64,000 bases of DNA from Sulfurovum sp. AR (GCF_000296775.1 NZ_AJLE01000009.1:57567-121566); one strand, 5' to 3'; numbered from the stretch's first letter, positions 1 to 8,931 are shown. Notes: generated by a model from the sequence alone, not told the origin. Program-made: numbers and translations.

Positions 1-395
1 TTATGTTCTTCTGCACGTTTCTTGATAGACTCCATAAGCATCTTAACGTCAGCAATAATGATCTCCAAAGATGCTTTCATTTGCAGGGCAACACCTGTAT
101 CTACTGCATCTGAAGATGTCATACCATAATGGAACCATCTAGACTCCTCTCCAAGACTTTCACTGACACTGGTATTAAAAGCGATCAGGTCATGTTTTGT
201 AATCGCTTCTATCTCTTCTATTCTCTCTACTGAGAAGGTAGCATTCTTCACGATCTTTTCGCAATCATCATCAGGAATAAGTCCCAGTTTATTCCATGCT
301 TTCACAGCGGCTTTTTCAACCTCAAGCCATGCTGCATATCTTGCATGTTGTGTCCAATGTTTTGTCATCTCTTCTCTTGAATATCTTTCAACCAT
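1..395 (-). CDS. purB: Adenylosuccinate lyase, N-terminal part (cut by window edge)
   Basis: The first 131 codons are visible; the rest lies beyond the left edge. The protein begins MVERYSREEMTKHW and continues with a helical segment typical of PurB (fumarase/aspartase superfamily), including the stretch around WFHYGMTSSDAVDTG, which holds the conserved TSSD signature. PurB cleaves SAICAR and adenylosuccinate to release fumarate in purine synthesis. The ATG at 395 has an AAGGA ribosome site about 7 bases upstream. It is transcribed away from the neighbouring pseudouridine synthase. Family assignment is confident; the C-terminal half cannot be assessed. Confidence 0.9.
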   Translation of the reverse strand, partial: MVERYSREEMTKHWTQHARYAAWLEVEKAAVKAWNKLGLIPDDDCEKIVKNATFSVERIEEIEAITKHDLIAFNTSVSESLGEESRWFHYGMTSSDAVDTGVALQMKASLEIIIADVKMLMESIKKRAEEH

Positions 396-490
396 TTTCT
401 TTTCCTTGGTGTTTTACATTGCAACCTTCGTTCCCGTGATCTCTGTGGGAATAGATATTTCAATACAATATAGAAACAAATTTTTTATGC

Positions 491-496
491 TAGAAT
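491..496 (+). promoter_or_regulatory. Probable sigma-70 -10 element for the pseudouridine synthase gene
   Basis: TAGAAT preceded by TATGC (extended -10 form) lies 38 bases before the ATG at 534 in the divergent purB/RluA-family spacer. No good -35 is seen, as is usual for Campylobacterota promoters. Confidence 0.4.
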
Positions 497-533
497 TCTA
501 CCAAAATAGCAGTTATATAAAGGTGAAGCAGAG

Positions 534-1463
534 ATGCCATTTGTCAAAGAGAAATTTACAGTAGCAGAGAAAATGCCTGCATTTGTATTTATCATGCGTA
601 CCTTTAATATGTCACAAGGACAAGCCCAACGTGTCATCTCCAAAGGAAGATTACTGATCGGAAAAAACTCTTTTTTCCGTTCCGGAGAGCATATAGAGGG
701 TGAAGTGGAAGTGGTCTATTTTAAACCTACATCACAAGGGAACCCTCCTCTCTTTCATACCAAGGACTTTATGGTCTTTGAAAAGTACTCCGGTGTATTG
801 GTCCACCCCAATACCATGGCTACCCCCTACTCTTTACTCGATGAAATCCGAACTATTGCCGGTGATGATGCCAATGCTGTACACCGTATAGATATGGAAA
901 CATCCGGATTGCTTTTGGCAAGCAAGCATAAGCACTCCGAGTCCTTCCTAAAAAGTGCCTTTGAAGCTAGAAATATTCAAAAATCCTACCTTGCATGGGT
1001 CGATGGAAAACTCACAGAACCCTTCTCTTCGAAAGAACGTATCAAGGTCAACAATGACTACAGCCAAAGCAAACACAAAGTCTTTATCTCTGAAGAGGGG
1101 AAAGCTTCACATACAGACTTTATCCCTCTAGAGTATGATGAAACACTTGATGCTACACTTGTAGCCTGTTATCCTCATACGGGAAGAACCCATCAGATAA
1201 GGGTCCATTTGTTTCACGTGAAACATCCTATTTTGGGTGATCCACTTTACGGAACCACCTTCAAAACTGCCAATGATTACCTCGAAGAAATACTCAGTCC
1301 GGAAGATCGTATGAGAGAAACGGGAGCAAGCAGACTGATGCTTCATGCCCACAGTTTGACCTTTAATATGGGTGCTAAATTTCATATAGAGAGTAAAAGT
1401 GATTTTGCTCAGATGAAAGATCTGATCTGCAAGAAAGAAAGAAGGGTATTTAATACAAAATAG
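534..1463 (+). CDS. RluA-family rRNA pseudouridine synthase
   Basis: A 309-residue protein with an S4-like RNA-binding N-terminus (about residues 20-60) and a pseudouridine synthase domain. The RluA-family catalytic motif is HRIDMETSG, with the catalytic Asp at residue 120; a later GRTHQIRVH motif is also typical. It would isomerise specific uridines in rRNA (or tRNA). RluA, RluC and RluD members cannot be separated by eye, so no symbol is given. The gene carries a perfect parS palindrome (1210-1225) in its coding sequence, where it encodes part of the conserved segment after HQIRVH. The start at 534 follows a TATAAAGGTGAAG ribosome-site region. Confidence 0.9.
   Translation: MPFVKEKFTVAEKMPAFVFIMRTFNMSQGQAQRVISKGRLLIGKNSFFRSGEHIEGEVEVVYFKPTSQGNPPLFHTKDFMVFEKYSGVLVHPNTMATPYSLLDEIRTIAGDDANAVHRIDMETSGLLLASKHKHSESFLKSAFEARNIQKSYLAWVDGKLTEPFSSKERIKVNNDYSQSKHKVFISEEGKASHTDFIPLEYDETLDATLVACYPHTGRTHQIRVHLFHVKHPILGDPLYGTTFKTANDYLEEILSPEDRMRETGASRLMLHAHSLTFNMGAKFHIESKSDFAQMKDLICKKERRVFNTK
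1210..1225. other. parS centromere-like site (perfect 16-bp palindrome)
   Basis: TGTTTCACGTGAAACA is identical to the canonical chromosomal parS bound by ParB (Spo0J). It lies inside the RluA-family gene, about 23 kb from dnaA. A second identical copy is at 2890-2905. Confidence 0.88.
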
Positions 1464-1471
1464 GGAGAAAA

Positions 1472-1573
1472 CTATTTCTCCTCATCACTCCTGGAGTCAT
1501 AGATAAACCAACCTACTCCAATAGCTGCAACAACGATAATAAAACCTAACATAAAAAGTTCCAAAGTTGACAT
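1472..1573 (-). CDS. 33-residue single-span membrane protein, coupled to rlmN
   Basis: A short frame of 33 codons starts with ATG at 1573, whose A is the last base of the rlmN stop codon (TAATG overlap), and is preceded by the GGAGA sequence inside the rlmN end. The product starts MSTLELFML, has one hydrophobic segment of about 20 residues rich in Ile, Val and Gly, then a polar charged tail ending DSRSDEEK. It resembles small inner-membrane proteins with an N-out or N-in single helix. Function is unknown; the coupling argues it is really translated. I am moderately sure it is a gene. Confidence 0.6.
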   Translation of the reverse strand: MSTLELFMLGFIIVVAAIGVGWFIYDSRSDEEK

Positions 1574-2643
1574 TAGATTTCTCCTTCCAATTCCTGTTCT
1601 CTCAGCTGACCGCAGGCTGCTGATATATCCAACCCTTTAGACTCACGTATCGTACAATGCAAACCTCTTTTGGTCAGATACTCCTGGAACTCTTTCATAT
1701 CTTTTTCGCTTGGGCGTTTGAACTCCGTACCTCCATACGGATTAAAATAGATCAAATTGACCTTGGCTTTAATACCATCAAGAAGAGAAAGAAGTTTCTT
1801 GGCTGCAGAGATATCATCATTGACATCTTTAATGACAAGGTATTCAAACATGACTCTTTTTCTGTCATTGACAGGAAAGTTTTTCACCGCAGTGATGATA
1901 GACTCAATATTGTATGCTTTGTTAATAGGCATCAACTGTTGTCTCAATTCATCGTCAACCGCGTGCAATGAGATCGCCAGGTTCACACCCAGTTCCATCT
2001 TTCCAAGTCTTTCTATCTTCGTACTGAGTCCGGAAGTAGAGATGGTTTGTCTATGTGTCGCTATCGCCATACCCTCAGGGTCCGCAAATATCTTGACAGC
2101 TTTTGCTACCTCTGTCAGGTTGTCAAGTGGTTCACCCATCCCCATGAAAACAATATTGACACGCCGGTTGGCATCAATCCCATTGTCCTTTTTGATCATC
2201 CGTACCTGTTCAACGATTTCACCCGCTGTCAAATTACGCATAAAACCGCCCTTTGCTGTCAAACAAAAGGCACACCCTACCTTACACCCTACCTGGGATG
2301 AGATACAGACTGTATAACGCTCCTGGTGCTTTACAGAGCCGTCTTCATGATACTCCTTCTCCCTCATTAAAAGCAGAACAGATTCCACTGTATGTTTATC
2401 ATGGAGCTCGAAAAGATATTTACGGCTTCCGTCTTTAGAATTCTGTACCATAACCGTTTTAAGAGGTGTAAGGGTATACGCTTCATCGAGTTTTTCTCTC
2501 ATCTCTTTGGGGAGGTTTTTCATCTCTTCAAATGACATAGCATATTTATGGTAGATCCAGTTGTAGATCTGTTTTGCACGAAAAGAAGGTTTGATCACTT
2601 CACTTAACTCTTCTTTTGTCAGATCTTGTATTATTTTTTTCAT
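1573..2643 (-). CDS. rlmN: Dual-specificity 23S rRNA/tRNA adenine-C2 methyltransferase RlmN
   Basis: A 356-residue radical-SAM enzyme that methylates A2503 of 23S rRNA and A37 of some tRNAs. The cluster-binding motif CX3CX2C is at Cys120, Cys124 and Cys127 (CKVGCAFC). The acceptor cysteine of the family corresponds to Cys344 in SAACGQL near the C-terminus, and the nearby Cys113 is also conserved-looking. Motifs [10 protein letters not shown] and ISLHAVDD are typical. Length is normal. It follows the nucleosidase-like gene with no gap (stop at 2644, start at 2643), and a 33-aa gene overlaps its stop, so hisF to the small gene look like one operon. Confidence 0.95.
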   Translation of the reverse strand: MKKIIQDLTKEELSEVIKPSFRAKQIYNWIYHKYAMSFEEMKNLPKEMREKLDEAYTLTPLKTVMVQNSKDGSRKYLFELHDKHTVESVLLLMREKEYHEDGSVKHQERYTVCISSQVGCKVGCAFCLTAKGGFMRNLTAGEIVEQVRMIKKDNGIDANRRVNIVFMGMGEPLDNLTEVAKAVKIFADPEGMAIATHRQTISTSGLSTKIERLGKMELGVNLAISLHAVDDELRQQLMPINKAYNIESIITAVKNFPVNDRKRVMFEYLVIKDVNDDISAAKKLLSLLDGIKAKVNLIYFNPYGGTEFKRPSEKDMKEFQEYLTKRGLHCTIRESKGLDISAACGQLREQELEGEI

Positions 2644-3168
2644 CTATTTACTTTCTTTCATATACTTGGTCAATCTAAACATTGCTTCTTTGTGATTGTT
2701 CATAAAATCTCTATGGGCATTTTCATCACAATAATTGGTTACTATAAAAATACCTGCCGCAGGGATATCAAAAGATTTTGCTACTTTCAATACCGCATAA
2801 TATTCCATATTTTCCAAATGGATATTTTTAGAAAGGTACGCCTTCCCTATACTTTTATCCGTCGTAATATAATTGGAACTGTTCACAATTGTTTCACGTG
2901 AAACATCTTCTGCCGTGGAGACCATATTGTCTATAGGGGTATAAGAGCCACCTGTGAAAAAACTGTTCTCAATGTTCGCGGCAGTCTTTGATTCGATAAT
3001 GTCAAACACTTTCTTTTCACCATACGAACCTGCCGTACCGACGAATAATAGAAATTTTGGTTTTTGTGACAAACATAAACGTGTCAAATTGATCGCGACG
3101 TCTGTCAGGCCAATGCCAACGGGCAAAGCAAAATCAAACTGCTCGCTCTCTCCTGCACAAATGATCAT
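2644..3168 (-). CDS. Short nucleoside phosphorylase/nucleosidase-family protein
   Basis: A 174-residue protein of the PNP/MTAN fold. Visible features are a PVGIGLTDVAINLTR segment, the strand LLFVGTAGSYG (phosphorylase-family VGTAG), and a C-terminal LENMEYYAVLKVA plus FIVTNYCDENAHRDF, which match the MEMEAAA and SDxA active-site regions of MTA/SAH nucleosidases. It is shorter than typical MTAN (about 230). Futalosine hydrolase or another purine nucleosidase role is possible since Campylobacterota make menaquinone through futalosine, but substrate cannot be read from sequence. A perfect parS site lies within the gene. It sits 1 base after hisF and directly before rlmN. Confidence 0.6.
   Translation of the reverse strand: MIICAGESEQFDFALPVGIGLTDVAINLTRLCLSQKPKFLLFVGTAGSYGEKKVFDIIESKTAANIENSFFTGGSYTPIDNMVSTAEDVSRETIVNSSNYITTDKSIGKAYLSKNIHLENMEYYAVLKVAKSFDIPAAGIFIVTNYCDENAHRDFMNNHKEAMFRLTKYMKESK
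2890..2905. other. parS centromere-like site (perfect 16-bp palindrome)
   Basis: TGTTTCACGTGAAACA, identical to the copy at 1210-1225, embedded in the nucleosidase-like gene. Two perfect copies 1.7 kb apart near the origin fit a ParB loading region. Confidence 0.88.
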
Positions 3169-3169
3169 A

Positions 3170-3934
3170 CTACATTCTCACTGGGATGTTCTTCCCTCTA
3201 AGATAGCGTTTTAATTCCATAATGTCAATCTCTTTAAAGTGGAAGATCGAAGCTGCCAAAGCAGCATCCGCATGACCGATCGTGAATGCTTCTTCCATAT
3301 GCTGCATCGTTCCGGCACCGCCAGATGCAATGACAGGGATATTCACAAGATCACTGATCTTTCTGTTCAAGGCATTGTCAAATCCTGCTTTGGTTCCATC
3401 TGCATCCATAGAGGTGACAAGCAATTCACCTGCACCCCTTTCATACGCTTCCTTTGCCCACTCCAGTGCATCGAGACCTGTATCGTTACGTCCCCCATGG
3501 GTAAAGACATGCCATTTGTCTTCAGCCACTCTTTTGGCATCTATCGCCACTACGATACATTGCGATCCAAAACGTTTTGCACCCTCTCCGATGAAACCCG
3601 GGTTCTTGATGGCTGCAGAGTTCACACTGACTTTATCGCAACCTACATTGAGAAGGTTATAGATATCAGAAAGTTCTCTGATCCCTCCACCTACCGTAAG
3701 AGGTATGAAAACTTCCTGTGCTACTTTTTTCACGACATCAACGATCGTGTCACGTCCTTCATGACTCGCACCGATATCAAGAAAAGTGATCTCGTCTGCA
3801 CCCTCTTCATTATAACGTCTGGCTACTTCTACAGGATCTCCTGCATCACGTAACCCGACAAAATTAACACCTTTCACGACCCGTCCGTTATCTACATCGA
3901 GACAAGGTATGATACGTTTTGCAAAATAATCCAT
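3170..3934 (-). CDS. hisF: Imidazole glycerol phosphate synthase, cyclase subunit HisF
   Basis: A 254-residue (beta-alpha)8 barrel. With HisH it converts PRFAR and ammonia into imidazole glycerol phosphate and AICAR in histidine synthesis. The N-terminal [15 protein letters not shown] carries the catalytic Asp near residue 14, and the second catalytic Asp lies in VVAIDAKR near residue 132. Phosphate-binding loops TVGGGIR and IASGGAGT are intact. Full family length. hisH is not adjacent. It is divergent from rsmA and appears to lead the hisF-nucleosidase-rlmN operon. Confidence 0.96.
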   Translation of the reverse strand: MDYFAKRIIPCLDVDNGRVVKGVNFVGLRDAGDPVEVARRYNEEGADEITFLDIGASHEGRDTIVDVVKKVAQEVFIPLTVGGGIRELSDIYNLLNVGCDKVSVNSAAIKNPGFIGEGAKRFGSQCIVVAIDAKRVAEDKWHVFTHGGRNDTGLDALEWAKEAYERGAGELLVTSMDADGTKAGFDNALNRKISDLVNIPVIASGGAGTMQHMEEAFTIGHADAALAASIFHFKEIDIMELKRYLRGKNIPVRM

Positions 3935-4028
3935 CTAATACGCCGTTTTCCTCTCAAAATTATGATAAGATTATACAAAAATTATCCCAAACGTGGGATT
4001 AGTATCAATTATAAAGGTAGATTATAGT

Positions 4029-4886
4029 ATGATTATTGAAAATTTAGCCGAATTTGCCAGTAAAAAATTTGGTCAAAACTTTTTAAAGAATGATATCTAT
4101 CTTCATAAAATCATCCAAGCGATGCCCAATGACGATCTAAAAGTCGCAGAGATTGGACCTGGCTTAGGTGATTTAACCAAAGAACTTGTAAAAGTTCGAA
4201 ATGTCACAGCATTTGAGGTTGATAAAAGATTATGTGAGCATCTTACAACCGAATTCAAAGAACCTATCCACAAAGGGCACTTTGAATTACGGTGCGGAGA
4301 TGTGCTTGAGCGTTGGGAGTCAGGAAGCCTGTTAGATGAGCCTTATCATCTGGTAGCCAACCTGCCCTACTATATCGCAACCAATATCATTTTAAAAGCA
4401 TTGAAAGATGAACACTGCCGGTCCATTCTGGTGATGGTTCAAAAAGAAGTGGCTGTTAAGTTTGCAGCAAGTGTCACACAAAAAGAGTTTTCTGCTCTTT
4501 CTGTACTTGCTCAAACGGTAGGGAAAGCGACACTCTGTTTCGAAGTTGAACCCGAAGCATTTGTCCCCCCTCCGAAAGTGACTTCCGCGGTGCTTTTAAT
4601 AGAGAAAGACCGGTCACTGGATGATGAGAGGTTTGAAGCGTTCTTAAAGATCGCATTTGCGCAACCGCGTAAAAAACTCTCTAAAAACCTTACGGCTGTT
4701 TTTTCTAAAGATATGGTACATCAAACCTTCGAAAAGTTGGGTATAGACCCCAACCTACGGCCTCATGAAGCTGAGACATCTATTTATCATCACATATATA
4801 ATGAACTAAAGGATAATTTAGATGGAAAACAACAGTCAGAACAACGAAAAATCTCAAAATCAAGGGCAAAGAACACCCAGAGATAG
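4029..4886 (+). CDS. rsmA: 16S rRNA dimethyladenosine transferase RsmA (KsgA)
   Basis: About 285 residues when begun at the ATG at 4029, which has AAAGGTAG about 10 bases upstream; a GTG at 3993 would add 12 untypical residues. It dimethylates A1518 and A1519 of 16S rRNA late in 30S assembly. Visible motifs are KKFGQNFLKND at the N-terminus, the SAM-binding loop AEIGPGLGDLT, the acidic FEVD, and the catalytic VANLPYYIATN (NLPY). The C-terminus runs 65 bases into the following RNase J gene in another frame, an unusually long overlap implying coupled translation. Confidence 0.95.
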   Translation: MIIENLAEFASKKFGQNFLKNDIYLHKIIQAMPNDDLKVAEIGPGLGDLTKELVKVRNVTAFEVDKRLCEHLTTEFKEPIHKGHFELRCGDVLERWESGSLLDEPYHLVANLPYYIATNIILKALKDEHCRSILVMVQKEVAVKFAASVTQKEFSALSVLAQTVGKATLCFEVEPEAFVPPPKVTSAVLLIEKDRSLDDERFEAFLKIAFAQPRKKLSKNLTAVFSKDMVHQTFEKLGIDPNLRPHEAETSIYHHIYNELKDNLDGKQQSEQRKISKSRAKNTQR

Positions 4887-6972
4887 AAAACCAAACCCAC
4901 ATAGACAAAATACACAAGGGCAAAATACCAACCGACCTAACCCTAATGCGAACAGAAAGCCGAACCCGAATAGAAAGCCAAACCCACAAAGAGAAGTCAA
5001 TGGGAATGTGCAAGACAGAGAGGCTCCGGATGGGAACAGAAAGCCGAACCCTAACAGAAAACCACATCCTCACAGAAAGCCGAACCCTAACAGAACACAA
5101 AATGCTGAAGGTCAAGATAATAGACAAAATCCAACCAAAAAACAACATCCTGGTAAAAAACCGCAGCAAAACCGTGTCGGAGGCGGTAAAGGCAGAGGGA
5201 AAAGAAAAAATGTTACCACTGTGAATGATACCATGCGAGCCTCTCTTGAAGAGAATGCACGCGTAAAAGACGCGACCATGAATCCATGGAAAAAAATTGA
5301 CATGGCGAGCAAAGGAAAGGTCAGATTTACACCACTTGGGGGGCTTGGTGAGATCGGCGGGAATATGGCCGTACTTGAAACTGAGACTACAGCTATTGTC
5401 ATCGATGTGGGTATGAGTTTCCCTGATGAAACCATGCACGGTGTCGATATCTTAGTACCTGACTTTTCTTATCTGCACACACTCAAGGGTCAAAAAGACG
5501 TCTATATCATTATCACACATGGACATGAAGACCATATTGGTGCCATGCCATATCTGTTTAAAGAACTAGAATTTCCGATCTATGCAACACCACTTGCACT
5601 CGCTATGATAGAAAACAAGTTCAATGAACATGGATTGAGCGCACACACCAAACATTTCAACTTTGTGACACTGAGACAACAGTATCAGATCGGAGATATG
5701 AAAATAGAGTGGCTGCATAATACCCACTCTATCATTGATGCCTGTTCTCTTGCAATCGAGACACCTGCAGGGATCATCATGCATACGGCTGACTTTAAAA
5801 TAGACCATACCCCTGTAGATGACTATACGATGGACTTACGTCGTTATGCCTATTATGGAGAAAAAGGTGTACTTTGCCTTTTCTCTGATTCTACGAACTC
5901 CCATAACCCTGGATTCACAAAGAGTGAAAAAGTGGTTGGGAAAACGTTTGATTCACTGTTCGAACTTGCAAAAGGAAGGGTGATCATGTCGACCTTCTCA
6001 TCGAATGTTCACAGAATCTTCCAAGCGATGCAAAGAGGTGTGAAGCATGGAAGAAAGATCTGTGTGATCGGCCGTTCTATGGAGCGTAATGTTGAGACAA
6101 ACAGAGCTTTAGGTTTTGTAGATATCGAAGAGAAACACTTTATCGAAGTGCATGAAGTTCCTAAGTATGCTGACCATGAAATCCTCGTCGTCACGACGGG
6201 TTCACAGGGTGAAACCATGGCTGCACTGAACCGTATGGCAACGGATGAACATAGACATATCAAACTTAAACCTACTGATACTGTTATCATCTCCGCTTCA
6301 GCAATTCCAGGGAATGAGGCTTCTGTCTCCAGTCTGATGAACAAACTGATGAAAGCAGGTGTCACAGTAAGATACAAAGAGTTTGGGGATATCCATGTCT
6401 CTGGTCACGCAGCACAAGAGGAGCAGAAGCTTATCTTGAGACTGATCCAGCCTAAATTCTTCTTGCCTGTTCACGGTGAGTATAATCACATTGCACAACA
6501 TGCGAAAACGGCGGTTGCTTGTGGTGTGGATGAGAGAAATATCTTGCTGATGAGCGATGGAGATCAAGTAGAGATCACACCTAAATATCTTAAAAAGGTC
6601 AAAACAGTCAAGAGTGGTAAAACATACATCGATAATCAAAACAATAAGACGATTGAAAATGATGTCGTACTTGACAGACAAAAACTGGCAGAGGACGGTA
6701 TTGTCAATGTTGTTGCACAGATCAGCCAAAGCAACCAGAAAGTCGTGGGTAAACCGGTAGTGACAAGTCATGGACTTGTAGCTGCCAAAGAAGATAAAAA
6801 GTTTGCAAAAGAGATCGAAGTACTGCTTGAGACTATGATGCTTAACATGAAACCTGAAGCATTAAAGAACCATAGAGATGTCGAAAATGAAATTCGAAAT
6901 GTCGTAAGAAAGCATGTGATCCGTACGAAAAAGAGATATCCTCTTATCATTCCTACGATCTTCATCATCTAA
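4822..6972 (+). CDS. rnj: Ribonuclease J with long basic repeat-rich N-terminal extension
   Basis: A 716-residue metallo-beta-lactamase/beta-CASP RNase. The catalytic core starts near residue 167 (VRFTPLGGLGEIGGN) and holds the metal motif HGHEDH at residues 233-238, HTADFKID and later SGHAAQEEQ. RNase J performs 5'-3' and endonucleolytic mRNA decay and rRNA processing. Residues 1-165 are a low-complexity tail dominated by Asn, Arg, Lys and Pro, with repeated RKPNPN/RKPHPH units, predicted disordered and strongly basic. Helicobacter pylori RNase J also has an N-terminal extension needed for partner binding (known for the family). AAAGGA precedes the start at 4822. Confidence 0.93.
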   Translation: MENNSQNNEKSQNQGQRTPRDRKPNPHRQNTQGQNTNRPNPNANRKPNPNRKPNPQREVNGNVQDREAPDGNRKPNPNRKPHPHRKPNPNRTQNAEGQDNRQNPTKKQHPGKKPQQNRVGGGKGRGKRKNVTTVNDTMRASLEENARVKDATMNPWKKIDMASKGKVRFTPLGGLGEIGGNMAVLETETTAIVIDVGMSFPDETMHGVDILVPDFSYLHTLKGQKDVYIIITHGHEDHIGAMPYLFKELEFPIYATPLALAMIENKFNEHGLSAHTKHFNFVTLRQQYQIGDMKIEWLHNTHSIIDACSLAIETPAGIIMHTADFKIDHTPVDDYTMDLRRYAYYGEKGVLCLFSDSTNSHNPGFTKSEKVVGKTFDSLFELAKGRVIMSTFSSNVHRIFQAMQRGVKHGRKICVIGRSMERNVETNRALGFVDIEEKHFIEVHEVPKYADHEILVVTTGSQGETMAALNRMATDEHRHIKLKPTDTVIISASAIPGNEASVSSLMNKLMKAGVTVRYKEFGDIHVSGHAAQEEQKLILRLIQPKFFLPVHGEYNHIAQHAKTAVACGVDERNILLMSDGDQVEITPKYLKKVKTVKSGKTYIDNQNNKTIENDVVLDRQKLAEDGIVNVVAQISQSNQKVVGKPVVTSHGLVAAKEDKKFAKEIEVLLETMMLNMKPEALKNHRDVENEIRNVVRKHVIRTKKRYPLIIPTIFII

Positions 6973-7066
6973 TCTACTTCTGCCTTAGGGCAGGAGAGAA
7001 TCCCATTTAACTTATCTATTTGATCTGAAGTAATATAAACATCTGCTCTCCCCCTGCTAATTATGC

Positions 7067-7072
7067 TATAAT
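7067..7072 (+). promoter_or_regulatory. Probable -10 element (TGCTATAAT) for the isomerase gene
   Basis: Extended -10 TGC-TATAAT lies 28 bases before the ATG at 7101, in the spacer after RNase J. It implies a promoter separate from the rsmA-RNase J unit. Similar TGCTATAAT boxes occur at 10146 and before mutY. Confidence 0.55.
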
Positions 7073-7100
7073 CCTTTAAAAATATATAAAGACTGAAACC

Positions 7101-8069
7101 ATGGATCTCATTAAAATTGCACAAGAAACTTTTCACATTGAAGCAGATGCCCTATACAAAGCTGCCGAACGTCTGGACCAAAACTTTCTGGATGCCATTT
7201 CACTGATATTGGGAACCAAGGGAAAGCTCATTATTACCGGTGTAGGGAAATCCGGTCTTGTAGGTGCCAAAATGGCTGCGACGTTTGCTAGTACGGGAAC
7301 ATCCAGTTTCTTTTTACATCCTACAGAGGCACTGCATGGGGACTTGGGGATGATAAGTAAAAACGATACCCTGCTCGCTATCAGCAGCAGTGGAGAGAGT
7401 GAAGAGCTTACGAAGATCCTTCCCCATATCAAACGTTTTGATATCCCGCTTATCGGGCTGACAGGGAATAAAGAGTCATCACTTGGCTCTTATGCGGATG
7501 TTTTTCTTGACATTTCTGTAGAGAAAGAAGCATGTCCTCTGGGTGCTGCCCCTACGACATCCACCACGCTGACCATGGCATTGGGCGATGCCTTGGCTGT
7601 CGCACTGATGGAACAAAGAGGGTTCAAACAAGAGGATTTTGCCTCTTTCCACCCTGGAGGTTCGTTGGGAAGAAAACTGTTTGTGAAGATCAAAGATCTC
7701 ATGAGAACCACAGATCTGCCTATTATCAAAGATACAACCACCCTGAAAGATGCCATTGTGGCCATGAGCGAAGGGAAACTGGGTACCGTGCTTATCGTAG
7801 ATGCGGATGATAAATTTATCGCTATCTTAAGTGATGGTGACCTTAGACGGGCACTGATGAAAGAGGGGTTCAGTTTAGACCACCTGGCTATAGAATATGC
7901 CAGCCAGAATCCAAAAAGCTATACCAATACAGAATTACTGGCAAGTGATGCCCTTGAAATTATAGAAAATGGACGCATTCAACTTCTGCCTATCACCAAT
8001 GATGCGGGGAAGATCATCGGAGTATTGCATATCCATGATCTGGTCAATGCTGGTATTAAAAGCAAATAA
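7101..8069 (+). CDS. kdsD: Arabinose-5-phosphate isomerase (KpsF/GutQ/KdsD family)
   Basis: A 322-residue enzyme interconverting ribulose 5-phosphate and arabinose 5-phosphate, the first step towards Kdo for lipopolysaccharide. The N-terminal SIS domain (about residues 30-180) shows LIITGVGKSGLVGAKMA, FFLHPTEALHGDLGM and the ISSSGESEE loop. Two CBS domains follow (about 205-320), including the KDLMRT start and LLPITNDAGKIIGVLHIHDL. Full family length. The next gene starts 13 bases after its stop. Paralogues KpsF, GutQ and KdsD cannot be told apart here, so the symbol reflects the reaction. Confidence 0.88.
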   Translation: MDLIKIAQETFHIEADALYKAAERLDQNFLDAISLILGTKGKLIITGVGKSGLVGAKMAATFASTGTSSFFLHPTEALHGDLGMISKNDTLLAISSSGESEELTKILPHIKRFDIPLIGLTGNKESSLGSYADVFLDISVEKEACPLGAAPTTSTTLTMALGDALAVALMEQRGFKQEDFASFHPGGSLGRKLFVKIKDLMRTTDLPIIKDTTTLKDAIVAMSEGKLGTVLIVDADDKFIAILSDGDLRRALMKEGFSLDHLAIEYASQNPKSYTNTELLASDALEIIENGRIQLLPITNDAGKIIGVLHIHDLVNAGIKSK

Positions 8070-8082
8070 AAAACGAGACACA

Positions 8083-8931
8083 ATGAGACTAAACAAATAT
8101 ATATCGCATAACACCAAATATTCCAGAAGAGAAGCAGATAAGCTTATTGAAGAGGGAGAGGTCACTCTCAATAAACAAGTGTTGAAAGATTTTGGTTATG
8201 AAGTAGAAGAAGGTGACCATATCTATGTGAAAGGCAGACCGGTCAAGCCGAGCAAAGAAGTGACGGTCATCGTCTACAACAAACCTAAAGGGGTTCTGGT
8301 CACAAAAAAAGATGACAGAGGACGTGCAACCATCTATCATAAACTACCAGGCAAATATAGACACTTTGTACCCGTAGGTAGGCTCGACTATGCCTCTGAA
8401 GGACTTTTGCTCTTAACAGACTCTCCAGAAATCGCAACAGCTCTTATGGAGAGTGAATTAGACCGTACCTATAACCTGAAAATAGACAAACCTATCACAC
8501 CAGAGATGATCAGCGCGATGCAAGAAGGTCTTGTACTGGATGATGCCCGTGCAGGTGCCCATGAAAAAAGTAAGATCCATAGTATGGAATTTGCACCTTT
8601 CGTACACTTTGAGATACGGGCAGAAGGAAAAAACTTTTCAAAGCTTCGTGTGACCATTGCTGAAGGTAAAAATAGAGAACTAAGACGTTTCTTTGCACAT
8701 TTTGAAGCAAAAGTACTTGACCTTAAACGTGTCGCTTTTGGAGGTATAGAACTGAACAATCTACCTACGAACAAAACACGTTATTTTACACGCAAAGAAT
8801 ATGATGATCTACACAAATTCATGAAACGCAGAAAAAAGAATGCCGAAATAGAGGCAAAGAACAGAGCCAATGCAGCAAAACAAGAAGAGAAAAAATCTGA
8901 TACATCAAAAAAGTCTAGTAAAAAAGATTAA
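8083..8931 (+). CDS. RsuA/RluB-family rRNA pseudouridine synthase
   Basis: About 282 residues from the ATG at 8083. The N-terminal S4 RNA-binding domain (MRLNKYISHN to residue 60) is followed by a pseudouridine synthase domain with the RsuA-class motif GRLDYASEGLLLLT carrying the catalytic Asp. EGKNRELRRFFAHF is the conserved C-terminal motif. A lysine-rich tail of about 40 residues extends past the domain and is probably disordered. An upstream in-frame ATG at 7969 would place over 100 bases inside the isomerase gene and is not preferred. RluB, RluE, RluF and RsuA types are not separable by eye; RluB is my best guess. Confidence 0.9.
   Translation: MRLNKYISHNTKYSRREADKLIEEGEVTLNKQVLKDFGYEVEEGDHIYVKGRPVKPSKEVTVIVYNKPKGVLVTKKDDRGRATIYHKLPGKYRHFVPVGRLDYASEGLLLLTDSPEIATALMESELDRTYNLKIDKPITPEMISAMQEGLVLDDARAGAHEKSKIHSMEFAPFVHFEIRAEGKNFSKLRVTIAEGKNRELRRFFAHFEAKVLDLKRVAFGGIELNNLPTNKTRYFTRKEYDDLHKFMKRRKKNAEIEAKNRANAAKQEEKKSDTSKKSSKKD

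Noticed and set aside
1757..2317. Long plus-strand frame opposite rlmN
   Set aside because: The opposite strand encodes the radical-SAM motifs; this frame has no start context or recognisable features.
4780..5439. A 219-codon open frame on the minus strand opposite the RNase J N-terminus, rich in Val/Arg/Ser repeats
   Set aside because: It is the mirror of the repeated RKPNPN codons of the RNase J tail; no ribosome site and no protein-like composition.
6983..6998. CTGCC-TTAG-GGCAG hairpin after the RNase J stop as a terminator
   Set aside because: Only a 5-bp stem with no U-rich tail, so it was not called.
7969..8082. N-terminal extension of the RsuA-type pseudouridine synthase
   Set aside because: The additional 38 residues overlap the isomerase gene in another frame and do not resemble the S4 domain, which begins at MRLNKYIS.
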